Assembly: GCF_014695385.1 (NCBI RefSeq)
Contig: NZ_JACJOD010000022.1
Span: forward strand, 62,001 to 126,000
DNA: 64,000 nt
Reading direction: 5' to 3'
Origin: Trichocoleus sp. FACHB-46
GTDB taxonomy: Bacteria; Cyanobacteriota; Cyanobacteriia; FACHB-46
A program made the position numbers and the translations under genes. A model generated the notes under the pieces. The model saw only the letters and a list, made by a program, of their open reading frames with translations. It ran no database searches and was not told the origin of the DNA. Below, in pieces: positions 35,263 to 44,696 of this stretch; within the stretch, counting starts at the first letter, position 1; the number at the start of each line of letters is the position of its first letter.

Positions 35263-38200
35263 AACTGCGCCAGCGAACTCTGCTACTGATTAGCGTAGCT
35301 CTAGTAGGTCTGGTAGGAGTCCTCTACACTAGCTCCTCCACCATTTTGCTGGGTAGTTTTGCCAAGCTAGAAGCAGAAGATACACAACGCAACGTCGAGC
35401 GGGCGATCGATGCCTTTGAAGCAGAAATTGACAAACTGAACTTTACCGTTCATGACTGGGCTGAGTGGAACGATACTTATCAATTTGTTCAGGATGGCAA
35501 CAGCACCTACCTCACCGCCAACCTCAATGCAGCCACGATCACCCGCCTTCAAGTTAACCTGATGCTCTACACTCAGCTTTCAGGGAAAACCATCTTTGGC
35601 AAAAGCTTCGACTCCAAAACTCAGCAACTCACCGCGATTCCGCCTAGCATTCAGAGCTACTTAGCAGCGCATCCTTCCCTGCTACAACCGCCTAGCGCCA
35701 CCAATCGGCTATCGGGGGTCGTGCTGATGCCAGAAGGCCCCATGTTGGTTGCTTCCAGCTTGATTTTGACTGGGGAAGGCAAAGGACCTGCCCAAGGTAC
35801 CCTCCTGATGGGGCGCTACCTAGACAGCACCACAGTTCAGCGATTAGCCAATATTACTCATCTTTCGCTTACGGCTTATCGCATTGATGCTCCGCAGCTA
35901 TCTCCTGATTTAGCCACGGCTAGAACCAGCCTCAGCACTCAAACTCTTTCTGAAAAGGGCGATCGCATTTTTGTCCAACCTCTAAACTCAGAGGCGATCG
36001 CAGGCTATACCCTCATCAACGACCTCAACGGCAAACCAGCCATTCTCTTGCGCGTAGAGCTACCCAGGCGGATCTATCAGCAAGGGCAAGCCAGCCAACG
36101 TTATCTGCTCCTAACCTTGCTCATTATTGGTTTAGGGTTCGGCATTGGGACACTCTTACTGCTAGAGCGACTGGTGCTACGGCGGCTAGGCCACCTGATG
36201 GGTGAAGTCAGCAAGATTAGCTCATCTAGAGATTTCTCGCTGCGAGTCGCGTCTCTCGGCTCTGATGAGCTGTCTAACTTGGGGTCTGCGATTAACCAAA
36301 TGCTAGAGGCGTTGGGCAAGTCCCAGTGGCAACTGCGTCACAGCCAGGAAAACTATCGGCTGGTGGTAGATAACATCAAAGAAGTGATTTTTCAAACTGA
36401 TAGGGCAGGAGTTTGGCAGTTTTTGAATCCTGCATGGAGCAGGATCGCTGGATTTGCCGTGGAGGAAAGTCTGGGCCAGCATTTTCTCAGCTACATTCAC
36501 CCAGACGATCGCCCTTACCATCGGCAGCAATTTCAGCGCTTGATGACTCAGCAGGCTCCGGACTACCGCGCTGAAGTGCGGTTGCTGACCAAGGACGGCA
36601 AGCTGTGCTGGATGGAGCTAGAAGCTCAAGCCACCTTAGATGCCAAAGAGCGAGTAGTAGGACTATCTGGCACGCTTTACGACATCACGAAGCGGAAGCA
36701 AGCAGCCACAGCCGTTCAATTGCTGCAAAACGTCACTCAGGCGATTAGTGAAGCCGAGGATTTCGCCACGGCCCTTGAAGTCGCTCTCAGCAAAGTTTGT
36801 GAAGCCACGGATTGGGATTATGGGGAAGCCTGGATTTCCTGCCCAGAGCGAGTTGCGTTGGAACTCAGTCCTGCTTGGTACAGCAATTCTCCAATCATGC
36901 GGGACTTCCGCCGCCTCAGTGAAGCCTTCACCTTTCCCTTAGGAACAGGCTTACCGGGACGAGTTTGGCTCTCCAAACAACCAGAGTGGATTCAGGATGT
37001 TTCTCAAGAGGCGTATCAGCATTTCTTGCGGGTGCATATTGCCCTAGAGGTGGGTCTGAAAGCAGGGTTTGGCGTGCCCATCACCGCAGAAGGTGAAGTG
37101 TTAGCTATCCTCGTCTTCTTTATGTTTGAAGCGCGGGAAGAAGACCGAGGCTTAGTGGAACTGGTGTCAGCGGTCGCTACTCAACTCGGCTCTGTTCTGC
37201 AACGCAAACGCGCTGAAGAAGCACTGCGCCTGGCGGAAGAAAAATATCGCAGCATTTTTGAGAACTCCTTAGAGGGGATTTTTCAAACTGCACCCAATGG
37301 CAGCTACCTCAGCGCCAACCCAGCCCTAGCAAGAATTTACGGCTATAGCAGCTCAGAGGATTTGATCGCTAACCTCACCAGTGCTGAGCAGCTTTATATA
37401 GAACCCGATCGCCGCACAGAATTTATTCTGGCTTTGGAGCAAGAGGGAGTAGTGTCACGGTTTGAATCGGAAGTCTATCGGCGAGACGGCAACCTCATTT
37501 GGATTTCCGAGACCGCCCGAGCGGTACGCGATGCCAAAGGGAAACTCCTCTATTACGAAGGCACCGTTGCCGATATCACCGATCGCAAGCGGTTTGAAGC
37601 AGCTCTGCGGTTACAGCAAGCCAAGGCCGAAGAGTTGTTGCTCAACATTCTGCCCCCATCGATCGCGGAAAAGTTGAAACAAAATTCTGGGGCGATCGCG
37701 GATAGCTTCCCAGACGTAACCGTACTCTTTGCCGACATCGTCAACTTTACTCAGCTTGCGGCTCGCATCTCACCCACCGAACTAGTCAATCTACTCAACC
37801 AAATTTTCTCTGCCTTTGACCGCTTAGCCGAACGCCACGGTCTCGAGAAAATCAAAACCATTGGCGATGCTTACATGGCCGTAGGGGGTGTGCCTATTCC
37901 CTGTGCTAATCACGCTGAAGCGATCGCCGAGATGGCCCTGGATATGCAAACCGCGATCGCCCAACTCAACCTAGAGCAGCACGAAATCTTTCCCATTCGC
38001 ATTGGCATCAATACAGGCCCAGTCGTCGCAGGTGTGATTGGCATCAAAAAGTTTATCTATGATCTTTGGGGCGACACGGTTAATATTGCCAGCCGCATGG
38101 AATCGGAAGGTCTAGCAGGCTGCATTCAAGTCACAGCTAGCACTTACCAATGTTTACAAGACAAGTACTTATTTATTGAGCGTGGCGAAATCCCAATTAA

Positions 38201-38270
38201 GGGTAGGGGAGAGATGAAAACTTATCTTTTGGTAGGCAGAAAAACCGCTTCTGGCATTGAGGCTGCCTAA
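35259..38270 (+). CDS. Multi-domain adenylate cyclase (CHASE4-HAMP-PAS-GAF-PAS-CHD)
   Basis: A 1003-residue class III cyclase. Membrane helix near 8-28, extracytoplasmic CHASE4 sensor (about 45-260, with FTVHDWAEWNDTYQFV), second helix near 283-303, HAMP, PAS (about 360-485), GAF (about 495-655), PAS (about 665-785) and a C-terminal cyclase homology domain (about 800-990). Metal-binding Asp826 and Asp870 are present. Lys866 (in EKIKTIGDAYM) and Asp935 (DLWGDTVN) are the purine-specifying residues of adenylate rather than guanylate cyclases. Output should be cAMP. Start overlaps a mini-ORF stop by four bases. Confidence 0.93.
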   Translation: MKLRQRTLLLISVALVGLVGVLYTSSSTILLGSFAKLEAEDTQRNVERAIDAFEAEIDKLNFTVHDWAEWNDTYQFVQDGNSTYLTANLNAATITRLQVNLMLYTQLSGKTIFGKSFDSKTQQLTAIPPSIQSYLAAHPSLLQPPSATNRLSGVVLMPEGPMLVASSLILTGEGKGPAQGTLLMGRYLDSTTVQRLANITHLSLTAYRIDAPQLSPDLATARTSLSTQTLSEKGDRIFVQPLNSEAIAGYTLINDLNGKPAILLRVELPRRIYQQGQASQRYLLLTLLIIGLGFGIGTLLLLERLVLRRLGHLMGEVSKISSSRDFSLRVASLGSDELSNLGSAINQMLEALGKSQWQLRHSQENYRLVVDNIKEVIFQTDRAGVWQFLNPAWSRIAGFAVEESLGQHFLSYIHPDDRPYHRQQFQRLMTQQAPDYRAEVRLLTKDGKLCWMELEAQATLDAKERVVGLSGTLYDITKRKQAATAVQLLQNVTQAISEAEDFATALEVALSKVCEATDWDYGEAWISCPERVALELSPAWYSNSPIMRDFRRLSEAFTFPLGTGLPGRVWLSKQPEWIQDVSQEAYQHFLRVHIALEVGLKAGFGVPITAEGEVLAILVFFMFEAREEDRGLVELVSAVATQLGSVLQRKRAEEALRLAEEKYRSIFENSLEGIFQTAPNGSYLSANPALARIYGYSSSEDLIANLTSAEQLYIEPDRRTEFILALEQEGVVSRFESEVYRRDGNLIWISETARAVRDAKGKLLYYEGTVADITDRKRFEAALRLQQAKAEELLLNILPPSIAEKLKQNSGAIADSFPDVTVLFADIVNFTQLAARISPTELVNLLNQIFSAFDRLAERHGLEKIKTIGDAYMAVGGVPIPCANHAEAIAEMALDMQTAIAQLNLEQHEIFPIRIGINTGPVVAGVIGIKKFIYDLWGDTVNIASRMESEGLAGCIQVTASTYQCLQDKYLFIERGEIPIKGRGEMKTYLLVGRKTASGIEAA

Positions 38271-38353
38271 GTTAGGCTTGATCCCGCTAGACGCGGCAGA
38301 GCAGATGTGAGCTGTGTTACTATCTGTGAAAATATTCTCTCTGTCAACCATCA

Positions 38354-38851
38354 ATGAGCAAGGTTCTGGTGCTAAACGCCTCCTACGAACCACTCAACAT
38401 TACGAGCTGGCGACGGGCGATCGTTTTACTTCTCAAAGGCAAAGCAGAACAGGTAGAACACAACGGCAAATGTGTCTACTCTGATTTTCCACTGCCAACG
38501 GTGATTCGGCTGCGGCATTATGTCCGGGTGCCTTACAAGGAAATTCCACTCACCCGACGAAATATCCTCCACCGAGATAGTCACTCTTGTCAATACTGTG
38601 GCTACACAGGTGATGACCTAACCCTCGATCATGTGATTCCGCGATCGCGCGGCGGGGATGACAGTTGGGAAAATATCGTGACTGCTTGTGTTCGTTGTAA
38701 TGTCAAAAAAGGCAACCGCACTCCGAAAGAAGCCAATATGCCTCTAGACTATCCACCGCGCAAGCCTCACAGTGGCCTGTACTTTGAAGTCACAAAGCAT
38801 GTCAAGAACGGCGGACATCAGGAATGGCGTAAATATGTAATTGGTATCTGA
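38354..38851 (+). CDS. HNH endonuclease family protein
   Basis: A 165-residue HNH protein of a type conserved in nearly all cyanobacteria: N-terminal VLNASYEPLNITSWRRA segment, then C79-x2-C82 (CQYCGY), the catalytic LTLDHVIPRSRGG with Asp92-His93, Asn107-type residue in the ENIVTAC helix, and Cys112/Cys115 with Asn116. The metal-knuckle cysteines are complete. Its role is not established; it is not accompanied by restriction or phage genes and is probably a housekeeping nuclease. Followed at once by a terminator. Confidence 0.93.
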   Translation: MSKVLVLNASYEPLNITSWRRAIVLLLKGKAEQVEHNGKCVYSDFPLPTVIRLRHYVRVPYKEIPLTRRNILHRDSHSCQYCGYTGDDLTLDHVIPRSRGGDDSWENIVTACVRCNVKKGNRTPKEANMPLDYPPRKPHSGLYFEVTKHVKNGGHQEWRKYVIGI

Positions 38852-38852
38852 C

Positions 38853-38883
38853 CCCCGTGTGCAAGTAAGCGCGGGGTTTTTAA
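38853..38883 (+). terminator. Intrinsic terminator of the HNH gene
   Basis: A 7-bp stem (CCCCGTG at 38853-38859 with CGCGGGG at 38870-38876, one G-T pair), 10-base loop, then TTTTT. It begins directly after the stop codon. Confidence 0.85.
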
Positions 38884-39114
38884 TTGCTGATCTAGCAATC
38901 CTAGATGGGTTATGAGAGGCCCACTTCGCCCATTATCTGTGGGTGAAGCGCTCGTCTCTACTGCTTCTTAGATACTCTGCGAGCAGTATGTCGTTCTACG
39001 AGTTTTTTGCGAAGATCAGGGTGTACAGATCAACGGCTCAATCGCTGATTTCTGCCAGTTTGTAGCATTGCCGCGATTGGGATACGAGACTCCTAAACCC
39101 AACTTTGTGCCAGT

Positions 39115-40383
39115 ATGTCGTCTAACTCGCTTAGGTCTCGCAACAATATCGTTCTAAACTCAGAATCAGCAGCAGAAACCATTGTGGAAGCCAAGTCTGT
39201 CGAATATCCAGCAGTTGAGTATCCAGAGGTTCGAGCCATTCCCAATGTTGGCGATCGCCAAGCCCAACGCGCGTTAGATACCAAGGATCAAAAAGTAGAA
39301 GCGCTCCGCCAAAATTTAGAGCGGCATCAAGGCGAACGACAACTGATCATCCTGCAAGATTTTCCCGACCCAGACGCCCTCTCTTCGGCTTGGGCTTACA
39401 AACTGATTGCTGAGCAGTACAACATTCAATGTGAAATTGTTTATGCGGGTACGCTTAGCCACCAAGAAAATATTGCCTTAGTGAAGCTGACTAATCTACC
39501 TGTGCAGCGCTGGACGGTGCAGAGTACCAAAACCAAAGACTTATCGGTTTACCAAGGTTGTGCCCTAATTGATAACCAAGGTACAACTAGCCAACTCCTG
39601 ACACTAGTACAACAGGCAGGCATCCCAGTGACGGTAGTGATCGACCATCACAGCATGCAGGGTGGATTGAATCCAGAATTCTCTGATATTCGCCCTCATA
39701 CGCGGGCAACAGCTACTATTTGCGCCCACTACCTCCAAGCAGGCTTGCTCAACCTCGACAGCAGCATTAGCCAGCATGTCAAGTGTGCCACTGCCCTGAT
39801 GCATGGCCTACGCTCTGACACCAACACCCTAATGCAGGCCCAAGAGGAAGACTTTCTCGCAGCGGCCTACTTGAGTCGGTTCTACGACACGCAGCTGCTC
39901 AACGCAGTTCTTCAGTCAGCTCGTTCTAAACGGGTGATGGACGTGATTGAGCGATCGCTCCGCAACCGGATTGTGCAAAATAACTTCTCGATCGCTGGGG
40001 TGGGTTACTTACGCTACGACGATCGCGATGCTATTCCGCAAGCCGCCGACTTTTTGGTCACAGAGGAAAACGTCCATACTGCCATGGTTTATGGCATTGT
40101 CCACGATGAGGACGAAGAACTTGAAGTTGTGATTGGCTCCTTGCGAACGAGCAAGATCACCCTCGACCCCGACGAGTTTATTAAAGAAGCCTTTGGTCAA
40201 GATGCCCAAGGCCGTTTTTTTGGGGGTGGTCGCTTCACCGCAGGCGGGTTTGAAATTCCAATGGGATTTCTCTCTGGCTTCAACGAAAATGCTGAATACG
40301 CCAAGATGAAATGGGAAGTCTTTGATGCCCAAATTAAGCAAAAGCTGCTGCGGCTGGTGAATCCAGAAGATACGTTTATTTAG
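39115..40383 (+). CDS. DHH-family phosphoesterase (NrnA-like)
   Basis: A 422-residue protein with the DHH-DHHA1 architecture of nano-RNases and pAp phosphatases. Metal-binding motifs: DFPDPDALS (82-90), LIDNQG (about 151-156), VIDHHS (176-180 with the DHH triad at 177-179), and the DHHA1 motif GGGRFTAGG near 366. An N-terminal extension of 70 residues is poorly conserved in composition. Likely substrates are short RNAs, pAp or cyclic di-nucleotide products such as pGpG; which one cannot be told. Note that the window also encodes a diguanylate cyclase. Confidence 0.9.
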   Translation: MSSNSLRSRNNIVLNSESAAETIVEAKSVEYPAVEYPEVRAIPNVGDRQAQRALDTKDQKVEALRQNLERHQGERQLIILQDFPDPDALSSAWAYKLIAEQYNIQCEIVYAGTLSHQENIALVKLTNLPVQRWTVQSTKTKDLSVYQGCALIDNQGTTSQLLTLVQQAGIPVTVVIDHHSMQGGLNPEFSDIRPHTRATATICAHYLQAGLLNLDSSISQHVKCATALMHGLRSDTNTLMQAQEEDFLAAAYLSRFYDTQLLNAVLQSARSKRVMDVIERSLRNRIVQNNFSIAGVGYLRYDDRDAIPQAADFLVTEENVHTAMVYGIVHDEDEELEVVIGSLRTSKITLDPDEFIKEAFGQDAQGRFFGGGRFTAGGFEIPMGFLSGFNENAEYAKMKWEVFDAQIKQKLLRLVNPEDTFI

Positions 40384-40404
40384 TTGAGCTAACCTCGCCC
40401 TAAA

Positions 40405-40427
40405 CCCCTCTCCTGCGAAGAGAGGGG
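40405..40427 (+). other. Short inverted repeat between the DHH gene and sixA
   Basis: CCCCTCTC (40405-40412) and GAGAGGGG (40420-40427), 7-base loop, followed by CTTTG without a real T-run. A weak terminator or a short palindromic repeat. It lies 22 bases past the phosphoesterase stop and 23 bases before sixA. Confidence 0.5.
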
Positions 40428-40449
40428 CTTTGAAATCGGAAAAGTTTCT

Positions 40450-40947
40450 ATGTCTGACCTCTACATCATTCGTCACGGCATTGCAGCGGAGCGGGGCACC
40501 TATACTCGTGATGGGGAGCGCCCCCTAACCGAGGAGGGTCGTCGCAAAACTCGCCAAGTAGCGAAGCGCTTGGTTGAACTCAAGCTGCAATTTGACTTGA
40601 TTCTCACCAGCCCTCTGGTACGGGCACAGCAAACCGCCGAAATTCTACAAGCTGAAGGCTTAAGTGCTCGGCTGGAAGTGTCAGACTATTTAGCGCCTGA
40701 TGGTAGCTTAGAAGCTTGGCTAGCCTGGTTTAACAAGTGGCAGCGATCGCACCCTGATGCTCCTTTGGCGATCGTCGGGCACCAACCGGACCTAGGCAAC
40801 TGGGCAGAAACTCTGGTTTGGGGTCAAGCGAGGGATGGTTTGGTATTAAAAAAGGCTGGAGTGATTGGCCTAACAATCCCTGGATTGGGTCAGGCGATCG
40901 CAAATAGTTCTCTATTTTGGCTGAGCCCACCGAAGTTCTTGCTATAA
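40450..40947 (+). CDS. sixA: Phosphohistidine phosphatase SixA
   Basis: A 165-residue histidine phosphatase with the RHG motif at residues 8-10 (YIIRHG), the second catalytic Arg in ERPLTEEGRRK, the third Arg in TSPLVRAQQTAE, and the second His in AIVGHQPDLG. Length and short form fit SixA, which removes phosphate from phosphohistidines such as those of HPt domains. One such HPt domain is encoded at 55942-59250, but no functional link is shown. Confidence 0.9.
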   Translation: MSDLYIIRHGIAAERGTYTRDGERPLTEEGRRKTRQVAKRLVELKLQFDLILTSPLVRAQQTAEILQAEGLSARLEVSDYLAPDGSLEAWLAWFNKWQRSHPDAPLAIVGHQPDLGNWAETLVWGQARDGLVLKKAGVIGLTIPGLGQAIANSSLFWLSPPKFLL

Positions 40948-40989
40948 CACTTCCCTAGCAGTTTTCTGGTAAGTTAGCCTAAATATAGC

Positions 40990-41053
40990 GTTCACAAATT
41001 GGTTGTGAACTAGGGGTATGAGGGCACCGCTCTCACGCAGGAGTTCCACCCCT
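40990..41053 (+). promoter_or_regulatory. Structured leader upstream of gltA
   Basis: Three nested elements: a perfect 8-bp palindromic hairpin GTTCACAA / TTGTGAAC (40990-40997, 41003-41010); then a helix AGGGGT (41012-41017) with ACCCCT (41048-41053) enclosing a 6-bp hairpin GAGGGC-ACC-GCTCTC (41020-41034). It ends 54 bases before the gltA start. The first repeat could be an operator for a dimeric regulator; the second reads as a folded RNA. It does not match the glutamine riboswitch consensus. Function unknown. Confidence 0.45.
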
Positions 41054-41107
41054 GCACCCTGTCGCCATATAACCTCAGTATGTCTTAAGCAACCGGACGG
41101 TAGAGCC

Positions 41108-42244
41108 ATGTCTATCTGCGAGTATCGGCCAGGTCTAGAAAATATTCCTGCCACCCAATCCAGTATTAGTTACGTTGATGGTCAGCGCGGTGTTCTGGAA
41201 TATCGCGGTATCCGGATTGAAGAACTCGCAGAAAAGAGTACCTTCCTGGAAACTGCCTATTTGCTGATTTGGGGCGAACTGCCCACAAAAGCCGAACTCG
41301 ATGCCTTTAAAGAAGAAATTCAGTACCATCGCCGTGTGAAATTCCGGGTGCGGGACATGATGAAATGCTTCCCGGAGAGCGGACACCCAATGGATGCTCT
41401 GCAAGCTTCAGCCGCTGCCTTGGGCTTGTTCTACTCTCGCCGTGATCTGCACAACCCCGCTTATATTCGGGCGGCAGCGGTACGGTTGTTAGCCAAGATT
41501 CCCACGATGGTGGCAGCATTCGAACTGATTCGCAAAGGTAACGACCCAGTCCAGCCCAGAGATGATTTAGACTACGCAGCTAACTTCTTGTACATGCTGA
41601 ATGAGCAGGAACCAGATCCCCTAGCCGCAAGAGTGTTTGATGTGTGCCTGACACTACACGCCGAGCATACGATCAACGCTTCGACTTTTTCAGCAATGGT
41701 CACAGCCTCAACTCTGACTGACCCCTATGCAGTCATTGCGTCGGCTGTTGGCACTCTGGCAGGCCCCCTCCACGGTGGCGCGAATGAAGAGGTAGTTTCG
41801 ATGCTAGAAGGGATTGGCTCTGTCGCCAATGTCCGTCCCTACTTAGATGGTCTTTTGGAGCGCAAAGCTAAAATTATGGGCTTTGGGCACCGCGTCTACA
41901 AAGTCAAAGACCCCAGAGCCACGATTCTGCAAAGCTTGGCTGAGCAGCTATTTGAGAAGTTTGGTCGAGACAAATACTACGACATCGCGATCGAGCTAGA
42001 GCGAGCTGTAGAAGAAAAGCTAGGTTCCAAGGGAATTTACCCCAACGTTGATTTCTACTCTGGTCTGGTTTATAGCAAATTGGGCATTCCCACCGATTTG
42101 TTTACGCCTGTCTTTGCCATCTCTCGGGTAGCTGGCTGGCTAGCTCACTGGAAAGAACAACTGGCCGAAAACCGCATTTTCCGCCCCACCCAGATCTATA
42201 CCGGGACTCACGAAGCGCCCTACATTCCGATCGAAAAGCGCTAG
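41108..42244 (+). CDS. gltA: Citrate synthase
   Basis: Condenses oxaloacetate with acetyl-CoA, entering the open TCA branch that supplies 2-oxoglutarate for nitrogen assimilation. From ATG 41108 the product has 378 residues. Catalytic residues: His187 (AEHTINAS), His261 (GFGHRVYK) and Asp315 (NVDFYSG). The frame runs open upstream to 41018, but that extension lies in a structured leader and has no family look. The size fits the short hexameric/dimeric type found in cyanobacteria. A terminator-like element follows at 42378-42407. Confidence 0.95.
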   Translation: MSICEYRPGLENIPATQSSISYVDGQRGVLEYRGIRIEELAEKSTFLETAYLLIWGELPTKAELDAFKEEIQYHRRVKFRVRDMMKCFPESGHPMDALQASAAALGLFYSRRDLHNPAYIRAAAVRLLAKIPTMVAAFELIRKGNDPVQPRDDLDYAANFLYMLNEQEPDPLAARVFDVCLTLHAEHTINASTFSAMVTASTLTDPYAVIASAVGTLAGPLHGGANEEVVSMLEGIGSVANVRPYLDGLLERKAKIMGFGHRVYKVKDPRATILQSLAEQLFEKFGRDKYYDIAIELERAVEEKLGSKGIYPNVDFYSGLVYSKLGIPTDLFTPVFAISRVAGWLAHWKEQLAENRIFRPTQIYTGTHEAPYIPIEKR

Positions 42245-42794
42245 TTTTTCTTCCCTATCAACGCTATAACTTAGCTGCGATCGCCCCCTAGATCTACTAG
42301 TGATGGGTCATGCCCCCCTTGCTGTTCGGGATCAAGCTTGTCAGGATAAGCAAAGTGACGATTTTCAGGAACTCCAGCCCTCAAGCGTGTTGTTTGGGGG
42401 TTTTTTGTATGGCAATTCCTAATGAGTTGTGAAAGGCCCTCCACAGGAAGTACGCCTCTCACAACTCGCTAAAAATTTTCTATGGAATCCATAGAGTTTT
42501 AGCAAATTAGATTTTTAGATGGGTTGAAGTGAGGGCAGAGCCGCCATCCTCAGTTAAAAATGCTAGGGCTTTAATAGGTACAACTTCTTATGGCTAAGAC
42601 CGCTGACAAGCCCGTCCAGCGATATACTAGGCACTGTAGAAGTCAAACATTCTTCATAAAGAAACTTAAGTGATCAGTCCATTCTAGTTAGCTGCTGGAT
42701 TGAGAATTTAGACAGCGACCACAAACTATAAAGTTGCCCACTCAGCAGCTTTTAATTTGGTTGAACGAACTCAGCGATCGCCATTATTGAAAAC
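42245..42794. other. 550-base intergenic region between gltA and ndhA
   Basis: Holds the terminator-like hairpin at 42378-42407, a -10-like TATACT at 42623-42628 that might serve ndhA, and a 27-codon open frame at 42590-42673 of doubtful reality. The remainder shows no gene or RNA I can name. HIP1 occurs once near 42280. Confidence 0.45.
42378..42407 (+). terminator. Intrinsic terminator downstream of gltA
   Basis: A 9-bp stem (CCCTCAAGC at 42378-42386 with GTTTGGGGG at 42392-42400, two G-T pairs), 5-base loop GTGTT, then TTTTTTGT. It is 133 bases past the gltA stop, so it could close gltA or a separate small transcript in between. Confidence 0.75.
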
Positions 42795-43913
42795 ATGAAT
42801 CCAGGAATTGACCTACAAGGAAGTTTTATCCAAGCGCTTGTGCAGCTAGGCTTACCCGCCGATGTTGCCAGACTCGTTTGGCTGCCCCTGCCGATGGTTG
42901 TAATGCTTCTAGGCGCTACCGTCGGTGTGTTGGCTTGTGTTTGGCTAGAGCGGAAAATCTCAGCCGCCGCTCAACAACGGATTGGCCCAGAGTTCATTGG
43001 TCCTTTGGGAGCCCTCGCTCCGGTGGCTGACGGCCTCAAGCTAGTCCTGAAAGAGGATATTATTCCGCTCAAAGCCGACCCTATCCTGTTTACCCTAGGA
43101 CCCGCGATCGTCGTGATTCCGGTATTTCTGTCCTACCTAATCGTACCTTTCGGACAGAATCTGTTAATCACTGACCTGAACATTGGCGTCTTTCTCTGGA
43201 TTGCCCTCTCTAGCATTGCCCCCATTGGCCTGCTCATGGCTGGGTATGCCTCGAATAACAAATATTCCTTGATCGGGGGACTGCGGGCAGCCGCTCAGTC
43301 AATCAGCTACGAAATCCCCCTGGCTTTGTCGGTCTTAGCGATCGTAATGATGTCGAACAGCCTCAGCACGATTGACATCGTCAACCAACAAGCGGGCTAC
43401 GGCATTCTAGGATGGAATATTTGGCGGCAACCTGTAGGCTTCTTGATTTTCTGGATTGCTGCCCTCGCTGAATGTGAGCGCCTCCCCTTTGACTTACCAG
43501 AAGCGGAAGAAGAACTGGTCGCTGGCTATCAAACTGAGTACACCGGAATGAAGTTTGGCCTCTTCTACCTCGGTTCCTATGTCAACTTGGTCCTCTCAGC
43601 CCTCTTCGTCGCTGTGCTATACCTGGGTGGTTGGGAATCCCCCATTCCCCTAGGTTTAATTTCCAACTGGTTCGGCATTAGCGAAACGACGCCTTGGTTG
43701 CAAATTATCACTGCAACTTTGGGCATCACCATGACCCTGCTGAAAGCCTATTTCCTGATCTTCCTGGCGATCTTGCTGCGTTGGACAGTACCACGGGTAC
43801 GGATTGACCAACTCCTCGACTTAGGATGGAAGTTTCTTCTACCTGTAGGCTTGGTGAACTTATTACTGACTGCGGCCCTTAAGCTCACCCTTCCCTTTGC
43901 CTTTGGTGGCTAG
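42795..43913 (+). CDS. ndhA: NAD(P)H-quinone oxidoreductase subunit 1
   Basis: Membrane subunit of cyanobacterial NDH-1 (photosynthetic complex I), which takes electrons from ferredoxin to plastoquinone and serves respiration and cyclic electron flow. The 372-residue protein has the family [34 protein letters not shown] and [20 protein letters not shown] segments that form the quinone-channel loops. The usual NuoH/NdhA length and about eight membrane helices are met. First gene of ndhA-I-G-E, 137 bases ahead of ndhI. Confidence 0.97.
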   Translation: MNPGIDLQGSFIQALVQLGLPADVARLVWLPLPMVVMLLGATVGVLACVWLERKISAAAQQRIGPEFIGPLGALAPVADGLKLVLKEDIIPLKADPILFTLGPAIVVIPVFLSYLIVPFGQNLLITDLNIGVFLWIALSSIAPIGLLMAGYASNNKYSLIGGLRAAAQSISYEIPLALSVLAIVMMSNSLSTIDIVNQQAGYGILGWNIWRQPVGFLIFWIAALAECERLPFDLPEAEEELVAGYQTEYTGMKFGLFYLGSYVNLVLSALFVAVLYLGGWESPIPLGLISNWFGISETTPWLQIITATLGITMTLLKAYFLIFLAILLRWTVPRVRIDQLLDLGWKFLLPVGLVNLLLTAALKLTLPFAFGG

Positions 43914-44050
43914 GTTGGGTAGCTAAAACTACAGCTTAGACAGCCTCGGATGAAGCTGGATATCGAATTGTTAGCCAACTGTATCCTGACTTCATCCCTC
44001 TCCCTTCAAGAAGTAAGCTCCATCCTTCATCCTTCAAGAACGGTGACTCC

Positions 44051-44656
44051 ATGCTCAAGTTCCTCAAACAAGTTGGCGACTACACCAAAGAGGCGGTACA
44101 AGCCGCTCGCTTCATTGGTCAAGGCTTATCTGTAACCTTCGACCACATGCGCCGACGACCCATTACAGTCCAGTATCCCTACGAAAAACTAATTCCCTCT
44201 GAGCGGTTTCGGGGGCGGATTCACTTTGAGTACGACAAATGTATCTCCTGTGAAGTTTGCGTCCGAGTTTGTCCGATCAACCTGCCAGTCGTAGATTGGG
44301 AATTTAACAAAGAAACCAAGAAGAAACAGCTCAAGCACTACAGCATTGACTTTGGAGTTTGCATCTTCTGCGGTAACTGTGTGGAATATTGCCCCACCAA
44401 CTGTCTGTCGATGACGGAAGACTACGAGCTATCAACCTACGATCGCCACCAACTGAACTATGACAACGTGGCTCTAGGTCGCTTGCCGTATAAAGTCACA
44501 GATGACCCAATGGTGACACCGCTACGAGAGCTAGTTTACTTACCCAAAGGTGTCATGGACCCTCATGATCTGCCCCCCGGTAGCCAGCGAGCAGGCCAGC
44601 GCCCGGAAGAGATTTCGGAACAGCTTGAGCAAAATTCTGAGAAGACCCAAGCCTAA
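44051..44656 (+). CDS. ndhI: NAD(P)H-quinone oxidoreductase subunit I (8Fe-8S)
   Basis: Peripheral-arm subunit of NDH-1 carrying two [4Fe-4S] clusters. Ligand sets are complete: Cys64, 67, 70, 74 ([12 protein letters not shown]) and Cys104, 107, 110, 114 ([12 protein letters not shown]). The 201-residue length and the C-terminal extension of about 60 residues are as in cyanobacteria. Member of ndhA-I-G-E; ndhG follows after 40 bases. Confidence 0.97.
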   Translation: MLKFLKQVGDYTKEAVQAARFIGQGLSVTFDHMRRRPITVQYPYEKLIPSERFRGRIHFEYDKCISCEVCVRVCPINLPVVDWEFNKETKKKQLKHYSIDFGVCIFCGNCVEYCPTNCLSMTEDYELSTYDRHQLNYDNVALGRLPYKVTDDPMVTPLRELVYLPKGVMDPHDLPPGSQRAGQRPEEISEQLEQNSEKTQA

Positions 44657-44696
44657 TTAGCTTGACGCGCATGCATTCTAAGGAGATTAAAGGATA

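Noticed and set aside
38354..38851. HNH protein as part of a defence system
   Set aside because: This type is conserved across cyanobacteria, has ordinary composition and HIP1 content, and no partner genes.
40948..41107. Glutamine riboswitch (glnA or downstream-peptide type) in front of gltA
   Set aside because: The hallmark GGAAGUAGG-like and CGAAGGAACGC segments are not present.
42590..42673. 27-codon frame (MAKTADKPVQRYTRHC...) before ndhA
   Set aside because: A fair start context is missing and such a length arises by chance; kept only as a note.
43950..44135. Plus-strand frame between ndhA and ndhI
   Set aside because: Overlaps the start of ndhI in another frame and has no ribosome-binding site or domain.
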